Origin: Catenulispora pinistramenti
GTDB lineage: Bacteria; Actinomycetota; Actinomycetes; Streptomycetales; Catenulisporaceae
Direction of reading: 5' to 3'
Length of the DNA: 59,863 bases
Assembly: GCF_018274385.1 (NCBI RefSeq)
Contig: NZ_JAAFYZ010000042.1
Location: 1 to 59,863, forward strand
The notes beneath the pieces are model-generated. The model did not search any database. It was not told the origin of the DNA and saw only the letters and a list, made by a program, of their open reading frames with translations. The translations under genes and the position numbers were made by a program. Positions 16,336 through 31,800 of this stretch are shown here, piece after piece; within the stretch, counting starts at the first letter, position 1; every line of letters starts with the position of its first letter.

Positions 16336-18137
16336 CCGCGCTGCCGGTCGCCACCGGCCGCCGGACCCTGTCCACGATGCTGCGCCTGGCCCGGAGCCAC
16401 CCGCGCGACTGCGTGGCGACCGGCGTGTGGACCGTCGCCGCCGCGCTGGCCACGGTGACCGGTCCGCTGCTGCTCGGCGCGCTGGTCGACGCGGTCGGCA
16501 GCCGGCACCGCGGCTCGGCCGGGCCGCTGCTCGCGCTGCTCGCCGTGGTCGGGGTGGCCGGGGCGATCCTGAGCGCGCTGGCCCAGCGCGCGATCGTCGC
16601 ACTCGCCGCGCGCATCACCGCCGCGCTGCGCGAGAAGATCCTCGGCCGGGTGCTGACGCTGGACTCGACCGTCGTGCACGGCGCCGGAAGCGGCGACGTG
16701 ACCTCGCGGGTGACCGAGGACATGGAGATCTTCTCGGAGGCGGCGCCGCTGCTGGCCGAGGTGTTCGCGGCCGCGGTGACCGTCGCCGTGTCGTTCGTCG
16801 GCTTCAGTTCCCTGGACTGGCGCTTGGCGGCGGCTTTCGTCATCGTCTTCCCGGTCTACGCACTGAGCTTGCGCGGCTACCTGCCGAAGGCCGGGGCGCG
16901 CTACGCCGCCGAGCGGCGCGCGGCGGCGGACCGCACGCAGACGATCCTGGAATCGCTGCACGGAGCGGCGACCGTCGAGGCTTTCGGCATGGCCCCGCTG
17001 CAAGCCGAGCGGGTCGCCGCGGCCTCGGCGCGCGCCACCGAGGCCGGAATCAGTGCCCTGAGGCTGTCGTTGTGGCTGACGAAGACGATGAACGGCGCTG
17101 AAGCCCTGGGCCTGTCGGCGATCCTGCTCACCGGCTCCCTGCTGGTGCACGGGCACGTGATCGCCGTCGGCGCGGTGGCCGCCGCGGCGTTGCTCTTCCA
17201 CCGGCTGTTCGATCCGCTGGGCACGCTGCTCGGCTCCTTCGACGACGTCCAGCGCGCCGGGGCCGCGCTCTCGCGCATCGTCGGCGTCGCCGGCATGCCC
17301 GGGGCCGAGCCGGTGTCCGTGCGCGCGCCGGACGGTCCGGTCGCCATCGAGGTGCGCGGGGTGCGCCACAGCTATGACGGCACGGCCGACGTCGTGCGCG
17401 CCATGGACCTCACCGTGCCGGCCGGCACGTCGGTCGCCGTGGTCGGGGCCAGCGGGGCGGGCAAGTCCACGCTGGCCGCGATCCTCGCCGGGCTGCTGCC
17501 GTCCTCGGCCGGCACGACCGCGCTGCGCGACGCGCGCGGGACGGTGGCCAGCGCGGACCTCGGCGAAGCGGGCCGGTCCAGGTGGATCGGCATGGTCGCG
17601 CAGGACACGCACGTGTTCACCGGGACCCTGCGCGAGGACCTGACGCTGGCCGTGCCCGACGCCGACGACCACCGGATCAGCGCCGCTCTGGCGACCGCCG
17701 GCGCCCGCTGGGCCGCCGCCCTGCCCGACGGCCTCGACACCCGGATCGGCCCCGACGGCCTGCACCTGGACCCCGCCCAGGCCCAGCAACTCGCGCTCGC
17801 CCGCATCGCGCTGGCCGATCCGCCGGTCGTCGTGCTCGATGAGGCGAGCGCCGAGGCCGGTAGTGCGCACGCTCATGAACTCGAGGAAGCCGCCACCGCA
17901 TTGATGCGCGGGCGCACGGCGGTCGTCGTCGCGCACCGGCTGTCGCAGGCCCGCGTCTGCGACCGCGTCCTGGTCATGGACCACGGCCGGGTCGTCGAGC
18001 AGGGCACGCACGACGAACTGCTCGCGCGCGATGGACGGTACGCGGTGTTGTGGCGGATGTGGACGATGCGCACACACACTCCGGCCGAGCCGGTTCAAGC
18101 GGTGTCGGGCAGCTCTGCTCGGCCGGCTCGGGGCTGA
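16332..18137 (+). CDS. ABC exporter half-transporter with intact Walker motifs (heterodimer subunit B)
   Basis: The 601-aa protein has six transmembrane helices and a C-terminal nucleotide-binding domain with Walker A VVGASGAGKSTLA, Walker B PVVVLDEAS and switch VAHRLSQ, all intact. The signature loop is degenerate: LHLDPAQAQQLALARIAL instead of LSGGQ. With the upstream subunit's good signature and dead Walker motifs, the pair makes one catalytic and one non-catalytic site, as in asymmetric heterodimeric exporters. The substrate is unknown; a peptide, lipid or drug is likely for this family. The gene ends 24 bp from the convergent STAND gene. Confidence 0.9.
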   Translation: MTALPVATGRRTLSTMLRLARSHPRDCVATGVWTVAAALATVTGPLLLGALVDAVGSRHRGSAGPLLALLAVVGVAGAILSALAQRAIVALAARITAALREKILGRVLTLDSTVVHGAGSGDVTSRVTEDMEIFSEAAPLLAEVFAAAVTVAVSFVGFSSLDWRLAAAFVIVFPVYALSLRGYLPKAGARYAAERRAAADRTQTILESLHGAATVEAFGMAPLQAERVAAASARATEAGISALRLSLWLTKTMNGAEALGLSAILLTGSLLVHGHVIAVGAVAAAALLFHRLFDPLGTLLGSFDDVQRAGAALSRIVGVAGMPGAEPVSVRAPDGPVAIEVRGVRHSYDGTADVVRAMDLTVPAGTSVAVVGASGAGKSTLAAILAGLLPSSAGTTALRDARGTVASADLGEAGRSRWIGMVAQDTHVFTGTLREDLTLAVPDADDHRISAALATAGARWAAALPDGLDTRIGPDGLHLDPAQAQQLALARIALADPPVVVLDEASAEAGSAHAHELEEAATALMRGRTAVVVAHRLSQARVCDRVLVMDHGRVVEQGTHDELLARDGRYAVLWRMWTMRTHTPAEPVQAVSGSSARPARG

Positions 18138-18161
18138 GCCCTCGGGCGAGGGCATCAGGAG

Positions 18162-23762
<5,601 letters not shown>

Positions 23763-23769
23763 CGGCGAA

Positions 23770-24075
23770 TCAGCCCTCGTTGACCAGGCTCGATATGTCG
23801 TCGCTCGTCCGGATGGGATCACCGGCCTCGGTCTCGGCGGTGAGGCTCAGCTTCAGCAGGTGGGTCTGGGCTTCCTTCGCAGACCTCTTACCCCCTACCG
23901 AGAGCACCCAGAACTTCACCCCGGTGCTCCCCTCGCCGGTCTTCTCCACCTCGACCTGGACCTCCAGTTCGATGGAGTCGATCCGGAAGCGCACATCCTC
24001 GCCGGCCCCGCTGATCCGCGCCCGGCTGATCTCCGACCGCAGCGACGCGAGCAGATCGGCGAGTTCGATGTCCAT
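23770..24075 (-). CDS. Trypsin-co-occurring domain protein (Trypco2-like)
   Basis: The 101-aa protein (DIELADLLASLRSEISRA, residues ~2-19; then FRIDSIELEVQVEVEKT and VKFWVLSVGGKRSAKEAQTH) matches the Trypco2 pattern: a helix followed by strands, conserved in small proteins encoded next to trypsin-STAND genes in actinobacteria. These are thought to be partners or substrates of the protease in NTP-dependent conflict systems. I chose the ATG before DIELADLL, preceded by GGGGGC. The protease-STAND gene starts 7 bp after its stop, so the two form one operon. Confidence 0.8.
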   Translation of the reverse strand: MDIELADLLASLRSEISRARISGAGEDVRFRIDSIELEVQVEVEKTGEGSTGVKFWVLSVGGKRSAKEAQTHLLKLSLTAETEAGDPIRTSDDISSLVNEG

Positions 24076-24236
24076 GCCGCCCCCAGCCAGATCGAAACCA
24101 CGCAACCATTTCGTGCGTAAGTTTCGCATACCGCTGACCATTCATAACGGGCGTGGCGTCCCACGAATCCGCGGGCGGCCACCATCGCCCACCTTGGCCG
24201 CTCCCCCAACACAGGGTGAGGTGCGAGTGAATCCAG

Positions 24237-25466
24237 ATGAATAGCTCCCGCACCCCACATCGACGCCTCCGGGAACGTTTCCGCAGGCCGGATGCGGTTA
24301 CTCAACCGGTTGTGACTGGCAACAGCGTCCTGCTCGCGCTCGTAGTAGCCACAGCGCTGGGCTTCGACTTCACCAACGGCTTCCATGACACCGGCAACGC
24401 GATGGCCACGTCCATCGCCACCGGGGCGCTGCCGCCCCGGGTCGCCGTCGCCATTTCCAGTGTGCTGAACCTGGTCGGCGCCTTCTTGTCCTTCAGCGTC
24501 GCGGCCACCATCGCCAGCGGGCTGGTGCAGACCCATCTGGTGACGCTCACGATGGTGTTCGCCGGCCTGGCCGGCGGCATCCTGTGGAACCTCGCCACCT
24601 GGTACCTGGGGCTGCCCTCCAGCTCCTCGCACGCCCTGATCGGCGGGGTCATCGGGGCCGGGCTGGCCTCGGCCGGCGGGCACGCGGTGCAGTGGCACGG
24701 CGTGACCTCCAAGGTCATCCTGCCCGCGGTCCTGTCGCCGGTGATCGCCGGGGTGGTGGCCGCGGTGGGGACGTTCCTGGTCTACCGGATCAGCCGCGGC
24801 GTGCCGGAGGAACTGCGGGGACGGGGCTTCCGGCTCGGACAGATCGGGTCCGCGTCCATGGTCTCGCTGGCGCACGGCACCAACGACGCGCAGAAGACCA
24901 TGGGCATCATCACGCTGGCCCTCATCGCGAACGGCTCGATCGGCGCCCACGCCAAGGCGCCGGTGTGGGTCATCGTGTCCTGCGCGATGGCGATCAGCCT
25001 GGGTACCTACGTCGGCGGCTGGCGGGTGATCAGGACCCTGGGCAAGGGCCTGGTGGAGATCGAGTCGCCGCAGGGCATGACCGCGGAAGCGGCGTCCGCC
25101 TCGGTGATCCTGCTCTCCAGCAGCTTCGGCTACTCGCTGTCCACGACGCACGTCGCCACCGGCTCGATCCTGGGCTCCGGCGTGGGCAAGAAGGGCGCCG
25201 AGGTCCGCTGGTCGGTCGCCGGCCGGATGGCGGTCGCCTGGGTGCTGACGCTCCCGGCCGCCGGCCTGGTCGGCGCGCTGGCCTACGCCACGGCCCACGG
25301 CATCGGCGGCACCGCCGGCACCTCCACGATCTTCGTGGTCCTCGCCGCCTGCGCGACCGGCTTCTACCTCGCCTCGCGCCGCACCGCGGTGACGGCCTCG
25401 AACGTCAACAGCCAGTGGTCCGGCTCGATCGCCCCGACGCCGGTCCCGGCCGGCGCGGCGCTGTGA
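24237..25466 (+). CDS. PiT-family inorganic phosphate transporter
   Basis: The 409-aa membrane protein has the two PiT signatures GFDFTNGFHDTGNAMATSI and VSLAHGTNDAQKTMGII, with about 10-12 hydrophobic helices. It imports inorganic phosphate with H+ or a cation (low-affinity Pit type). The ATG start has a weak RBS; a GTG 69 bp downstream (before TGNSVLLALVV) would also give the full first helix. It diverges from the Trypco2 operon and is followed after 24 bp by a small membrane protein gene. Confidence 0.92.
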   Translation: MNSSRTPHRRLRERFRRPDAVTQPVVTGNSVLLALVVATALGFDFTNGFHDTGNAMATSIATGALPPRVAVAISSVLNLVGAFLSFSVAATIASGLVQTHLVTLTMVFAGLAGGILWNLATWYLGLPSSSSHALIGGVIGAGLASAGGHAVQWHGVTSKVILPAVLSPVIAGVVAAVGTFLVYRISRGVPEELRGRGFRLGQIGSASMVSLAHGTNDAQKTMGIITLALIANGSIGAHAKAPVWVIVSCAMAISLGTYVGGWRVIRTLGKGLVEIESPQGMTAEAASASVILLSSSFGYSLSTTHVATGSILGSGVGKKGAEVRWSVAGRMAVAWVLTLPAAGLVGALAYATAHGIGGTAGTSTIFVVLAACATGFYLASRRTAVTASNVNSQWSGSIAPTPVPAGAAL

Positions 25467-25490
25467 ACGGCTGAAGGGAGCCGGTGCACC

Positions 25491-25760
25491 GTGAATTCCT
25501 GGATCAATCTGACCGCGCTGTGGAAGATCGTCGTGATCGGTCTGCTCATGGGTGCCGGGCTGCCCGCGCTGTTCGCCGTCGGGCTGCGGGCTCTGGTGCC
25601 GCGCGGCGGGACGGCGGACCCGGCGCAGGCCGGGGCTGAGGCCGGAACCGGGGCCACAACAAGCCCGGCCCTCCTCGGCAAGCTGATCGCAGCGCTCTGC
25701 TTCGCCGCGATCCTCGCGGCCATGGCATGGGGCATCTACAGCATCGTCCACAACAGCTGA
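25491..25760 (+). CDS. Small two-helix membrane protein after the phosphate transporter
   Basis: The 89-aa protein has two hydrophobic helices (KIVVIGLLMGAGLPALFAVG and LIAALCFAAILAAMAWGIYS) separated by a Gly/Ala/Thr-rich loop. The GTG start follows GAAGGGAG by about 12 nt. Small two-helix proteins often follow pit genes in actinomycetes, but no function is known. A strong terminator closes the operon 31 bp later. Confidence 0.75.
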   Translation: MNSWINLTALWKIVVIGLLMGAGLPALFAVGLRALVPRGGTADPAQAGAEAGTGATTSPALLGKLIAALCFAAILAAMAWGIYSIVHNS

Positions 25761-25790
25761 CAAAGCTCTACACACCTACACACGCCTACA

Positions 25791-25830
25791 CACGTGAGGC
25801 TCGGCTGGAATCCCAGCCGAGCCTCACGTG
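25791..25830. terminator. Bidirectional terminator hairpin (18-bp perfect stem)
   Basis: An 18-bp perfect stem (CACGTGAGGCTCGGCTGG and its complement) with a 4-nt loop sits between the convergent phosphate-transporter operon and the giant surface-protein gene. There is no U-tract on either side, as is common in high-GC actinomycetes. CACACCTA/CACACGCCTA direct repeats precede it. Confidence 0.85.
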
Positions 25831-25865
25831 GTCTACCGACAACTCAGATCAGACGCGCGGCCTCC

Positions 25866-28800
25866 TCAAACGCGCATCCTCCTCAGCCCCGCCGAATCCC
25901 CCGCCCGACGCCGAGCGGCGAACGTCAGCGCGCCACCGGCGGCCAGCGCCGCCAAAGCAGCCGTCGAGGTCTGCCACAGTCCATCGGCACCGGTCGCGGG
26001 CAGCGTCCCGACCAGAATCCGAACCCTGGCATCGTGCGGGTCGTTGCTGTTGTTCCCGGGGTTCGGATCGATGGCGTCGCTGGCCGCGGTCGCCTTGTTC
26101 CGGATGTCCGAGCCGTTGCCCTTGTAGGTCGGCGCCAGCCGCACCGTGAACGTCCACGACTTCGACGCGTCCGGCACGAGCTTCGCCTCCGGCCCACACG
26201 TCAGGGTGCCGCCGTACACGCCCACCGGCCCGGCGCAACCGTCCGGGGAGGAGACGAACGACAGCATCTTCGGCAGCGGGTCGGTGATCCGCGCGTTCGG
26301 CGCCGTCGCCGGGCCGTGGTTGGTGACCGTGACCGTGTACTGGAACGTGCCGCCCGGAAGGACCTGACCGCTCTTCGGCAGCTTGGCCACCTTCACCGTC
26401 GACAGGTCGGCCTCGGCCGGGGCCACCTTCCCGCTCGGCAGCGGCGCCGGCGGCGAGGTGTTGTCGTCCGGGTTGGGGTCCTTGGTGTCCGACGACGCGG
26501 TCGCCACGTTCATCACGTCCGAGCCGTCGCCGACGTAACTCGGGTCCAGCTTCACCGTGAACGTCCACGCCACCGACGCACCCGGCGCCAGCGAGGCCCG
26601 CGGTCCGCAGGTCACCGTGCCGCCGTACACACCCACCGGCCCGGTGCAGCCGTCAGCCGAGGAGACGAACGCCAGCCGGGCGGGCAGCGCGTCGACCGTC
26701 TTGGCCGCGAGCGCCGTGGACGGCCCGGCGTTGGTGATCCGCACCCGGTAGGCGAAGGCCTGCCCGGGCCCGATCGGCGTGTCGGTGACCGCCTGCTTGT
26801 GCGCGGACAGGTCAGCCTCCGGCGGGTCCACCTTGCCGCCCGGCACCGGCGCCGGCGGCGAGGTGTTGTCGTCCGGGTTCGGATCGGTGGTGTCGGACCG
26901 GGAGGTGGCGCGGTTGCCGAGGTCCGAGCCGTCGCCGATGTAGGCGGGGTCGAGCCGCACCGTGAACGTCCACGACTTCGACGCGCCGCCGGCCAGCGAC
27001 GGCACCGGCCCGCAGGAGACCTGGCCGGCGTCCGCCCCGACCGGGCCGGTGCAGCCGTCGGCCGAGGAGACGAAGGACAGGTGCGCCGGCAACGGGTCGG
27101 TGACGCGGACGTTCACCGCCGCGGACGGCCCGTGGTTGGTGGTCGTCACCAGGTAGTCGAAGGTCTCCCCCGGCTTGACCGGGGTCGTGCCGACCGCCGA
27201 CTTGGCCGTCGACAGGTCCGCCTCCGGCACGATCGGGCCCGGAGGCTCGACCGGGTCGCTGGGGTCCTTCTCGCCGCCGGTCGGCGAGGTCGCGGTGGCC
27301 ACGTTGCCCTGGTCCGAACCGTCGCCGGTGTAGGCGTGGTCGAGCAGTGCGGTGAAGGTCCACGACTTCGACGCGCCCGGAAGCAGCGACGCCTCCGGAC
27401 CGCAGGTGACCGTCCCGCCCTCACCGGCGGTCCCGGTGCAGCCGTCGGCGGAGGACACGAAGGAGATCTTCGACGGCAGCGGGTCGGTGGCGCCGACGGT
27501 CACCGCGGTCGAAGGGCCCTGATTCGTGACGGTGATGGTGTAGGCGAACGTCTGCCCCGGCTTCACCGCGGTGCTCGACGTCGTCTTCACCGTGGTCAGG
27601 TGTGCCTCCGGCGGCGCCACCGGGCCGGGCGGGTCCACCGGGTCGCTGGGGTCCTTGGTGCCGTCGGTCGAGGACGTGGCGGTCGCCACGTTGGCCTGGT
27701 CGGAGCCGTCACCGGTGTAGGACGGGTCCAGCTTCACCGTGGAGGTCCAGGTCTTCGTCTGCCCCGGCAGCAGCGTCACGTCGCCGCCACAGGCCACGGT
27801 GCCGCCGTTGGTACCGGCCGGACCGGTGCAGCCGTCGACCGAGGAGACGAACGACAGCTTGGACGGCAACGGGTCGGTGGTCCCGACGTTCACCGCGGTC
27901 GAAGGACCGTTGTTCTTCACGGCCAACACGTAGTCGAAGGTCTGGCCCGGCTTGACCGGCGTGGTCGACGGGGTGGTCTTGGTCGTTGCCAGATCGGCCT
28001 CGGGCCGGATCGGGCCGGGCGGGTCCACCGGGTCGCCGGGGTCCTTGGTGCCGTCGGTCGCAGACGTGGCGGTCGCCACGTTGGCCTGGTCGGAGCCGTC
28101 ACCGGTGTAGGACGGGTCCAGCTTCACCGTGAAGGTCCACGACTTCGACGCACTCGGAAGCAGCGATGGCTCGGTCCCGCAGGTCACCGTCCCGCCGTTG
28201 CCGGCGGTCCCCGTGCAGCCGTCCGCCGAGGACACGAACGAGATCTGCGAGGGCAAGGCGTCCGTGGCACCGACGGTCACGGCCGTCGAAGGGCCCTGAT
28301 TCGTCACGGTGATGGTGTAGGCGAACGTCTGCCCCGGCTTCACCGCGGTGCTCGACGTGGTCTTCACCGTCTTCAGATCCGCCTCGGGGTGGATCGGGCC
28401 GGGCGGGTTCACCGGCGGACCGCTGGGGTCCTTCTTGCCGTCGGTCGAGGACGTGGCCGTGGCGACGTTGCCCTGATCGGAACCGTCACCGGTGTAGGAG
28501 GGGTCCAGCTTCACCGTGAACGTCCAGGACTTCGACGCACCCGGAAGCAGCGAAGCCTGCGGCCCACACGTCACCGTCCCGCCGTTCCCGGCCGTGCCGG
28601 TGCAGCCGTCCGCCGAGGAGACGAAGGAGATCTTCGACGGCAACGGGTCGGTCGCGCCGACGCTCACCGCCGTCGAAGGACCCTTGTTCGTCACGGTCAC
28701 CGTGTAGGTGAACGTCTGGCCGGGCTTCACCGGGGTGGCGGAGGTGGTCTTCGTCGTGTCCAGCTCGGCCTGGGGCTTGATCGGGCCGGGCGGGAACACC

Positions 28801-31800
28801 TCAGGGCTCGGATCCTTGTCGCCGCCGGTCGTCGAGGTCGGCGTGGCGACGTTGCCCTGGTCGCTGCCGTCACCGGTGTAGGAGGGGTCGAGCATGACCG
28901 TGAACGTCCAGGACTTCGACGTACCCGGAAGCAGCGAAGCCTGCGGCCCACACGTCACCGTCCCGCCGTTCCCGGCCGTACCCGTGCAGCCATCGGCCGA
29001 CGACACGAACGAGATCTTCGACGGCAGCCGGTCGCTCGCGCCCACGGCCACCGCCGTCGACGGGCCGTTGTTGGTGACCGTCACCTTGTAGCTGAAGGTC
29101 TGTCCCGGGACGACCGGGGTGGTGGTCGTCGTCTCCTTGGCGGTCAACAGCTGCGCCGAGGGCGCCGCCGGTCCGGGCGGGAGCACCGGGCCGCTGGGGT
29201 CCTTCGTCCCGCCGGTGGTGGAGGTCGGCGTGGCGACGTTGCCCTGGTCCGAGCCGTCACCGGTGTAGGAGGGGTCCAGCTTCACCGTGAACGTCCAGGA
29301 CTTCGACGCACCCGGAAGCAGCGAAGCCTGCGGCCCACACGTCACGGTCCCGCCGTTCCCGGCCGTGCCGGTGCAGCCGTCCGCCGAGGACACGAACGAC
29401 ACCTTCGACGGCAGCGGGTCGGTCGCGCCGACGGCCGCCGCCGTGGACGGCCCGTTGTTCTTCACCGTCACGGTGTACGTGTACGTCTCGCCGGGCTTCA
29501 CCGGCGTGGTCGAGGCCGTCTTGGTGGCCACGAGCGCGGCGGTCGGCGTGATCGGCCCCTTCGGGTACGCCGGGTCGCTGGGCGTCATGGTGCCGGGGGT
29601 GTCGGCCGAGGGGGTGGCGACGTTGCCCTGGTCGCTGCCGTCACCGGTGTAGGACGGGTCCAGCTTCACCGTGATCGTCCAGGACTTCGTCCCGTTGGCG
29701 GCCACAGTCGCCTCCGGTCCGCAGGTGACCGTGCCGCCGTTGCCCGCGGTCCCGGTGCAGCCGTCCGCCGAGGACACGAACGCCACCTTCGACGGCAGCG
29801 GGTCCGAGATCTTGACGTTGCGCGCCGGGTCAGGCCCCTTGTTCTCGACCGAGATCTGGTAGGTGAAGTTCTGGCCCGGCTCGACCGGGGCGGCCGAGGC
29901 CGTCTTGGTGGCGACCAGGTCGGCCTGCTCGACCGCGCTGGTCGCGGTCGCCGGGTCGGAGGTCTGCGGGGCCACCCCGGCCACCGGGGTCCAGGTGGTG
30001 GTGGCCGAGTTGGTGATGGTCGACCCGGCCGGGGCGCCGGCGTTGACCGTGGTCTGGAAGGTCACCTTCCAGGTCTCGCCGGGCTGCACGGCGCCGCCGG
30101 TCGCGGGCGGGCCGCCGGTGCCGATGGCAACCCGGACGACGCCGTTGGCGTATCCGTTGGCGTCACTGACCGGGGTCGAGGTGCCGGACGGGCTGATCAG
30201 CTTGATGGAGCCGGGCACGAACGTGGTGTTCGCGGGGATGGGGTCGTTGACGTAGGAGCCGGTGGTCTGGGTGTTCCCCGGGTTGTTCGCGGAGATCGTG
30301 TAGGTCAGGGTGTCGCCATGCCGGGCCGGGTTGTTGCCCTGCACGTTCGCGACGGTCTTCATCGGCTTCAGACAACCGGGCGAGCCGAACACGATGGCGT
30401 CGAGGAAGTTGCCGATGCTGGCGTTGCCGCCGGCGGAGGAGACCGAGACGAAGGCGAAGCGGGTCACGGTCTGCCCGGCCGGGACGGTGTACGAACCGGT
30501 GTAGCGGCCCCAGGCGGTGTTGCCGTCGGAGATGGCGGTCGTGCTCTGGCCATCCGGGGTCTGGGCGACCAGCGGACCGCCGGGCGGGCCCATCTCCAGC
30601 CGCATGACGTCGGTGCCCACACGTCCACGGTGGGCCAGCGCCCAGTTCATCGGGGTTCCCGGCACGGTCGGGATGTCCTGGTAGAGCGTGGAGACCTCGT
30701 TGGCGTTCAGTTCGACGAACTGGTTGCCGTCAGCCGACTGGACCCCGTTGGTCCCGCTCTTCCAGATCTCGATCTTGTGGTCGCTGGCGGTGGTGTTCCA
30801 GCCCGGCACGGTGGAGTCGTCGACCATGGTCACGCCGCCGGAGGTCACCGGCTGCTCGAAGCTGCCGTTGACCATGTTCACCGGCACGTAGCCGCAGGAG
30901 TCCTTGGGCGCGGTGACCGAGGTGGAGGTGGTCGAGCGGTTGTCGGTCAGGTCGGGGTCGGTGCTGCCGGCGGCCGCGGCGATGGTCGCGGTGTTGTTGA
31001 GCACCTGGGTCTTCATCGTCTTCGAGGTGTCGCCCTTGACGGTGATGACGACCTTCCCGCCGACCGGGATGCCGACGTTGGCCGAGACGTTGTTGCCGGT
31101 GCCGGACGCGGCGCCGCACGTGGCTCCGTCCGAGCCGGTGCACGTCCAGGTCACCCCGGTCAGCTGGGAGTCGACGGTGTCCTGCACGACGGCCCCGGTC
31201 GCGGCGGCCGGACCGGCGTTCGTCGCGGTCAGGGTGAAGGTGATCGAGTCGCCGGCCTGGGCCGTGTCGGGCGCCGACTTGACGATCTTCAGGTTGGTGC
31301 GGGTATCCACCTTGAACGGCTGCGTGTCGCTGGCCGGGTAGGTGGCCGCGGACGCCGCGGGGTCACTGGCGGTGGCCACTACGGAGTGCGAACCGTCGGA
31401 CAGTGCCGTGGACGGGGTGCACGACCAGGAGTTGTCCGGCTGCACCGGCGCGGTGCACAGCGTCGTCGAACCCTCCTTCACCGTGATGGTGGTGCCGGGC
31501 ACGCCGGTGCCGCTGATCGGCGGCTTGTTGATGAGCTGCGTGGAGTTGGCGGCCGGGCCGGTGATCACCGGGGCCGGCGCGGTCCACTGGAGGGTGACCG
31601 AGCCGTTGGTGCCGCCGGAGCTGCCCTGGCCGGCCTGGGTGGCGCCGTCGGTGACGCCGGTTCCGCCGGTGTAGCCGGAGCCGCCACCGCCGCCGGTGTC
31701 GCTGTTGTTGCCGCTGGTGCTCTGCTGGCACTGGCCGCCGCCGCCGCCGAAGTAGCCGCCACCGCCGGCGCCGCCGGCGTCACCCCCGCCGTTGCCGCCG

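Noticed and set aside
26030..29930. Regular repeats of constant period that could be mistaken for a CRISPR or satellite
   Set aside because: The repeats are coding DUF11 domains with a 384-390-bp period, with no short repeat/spacer layout.
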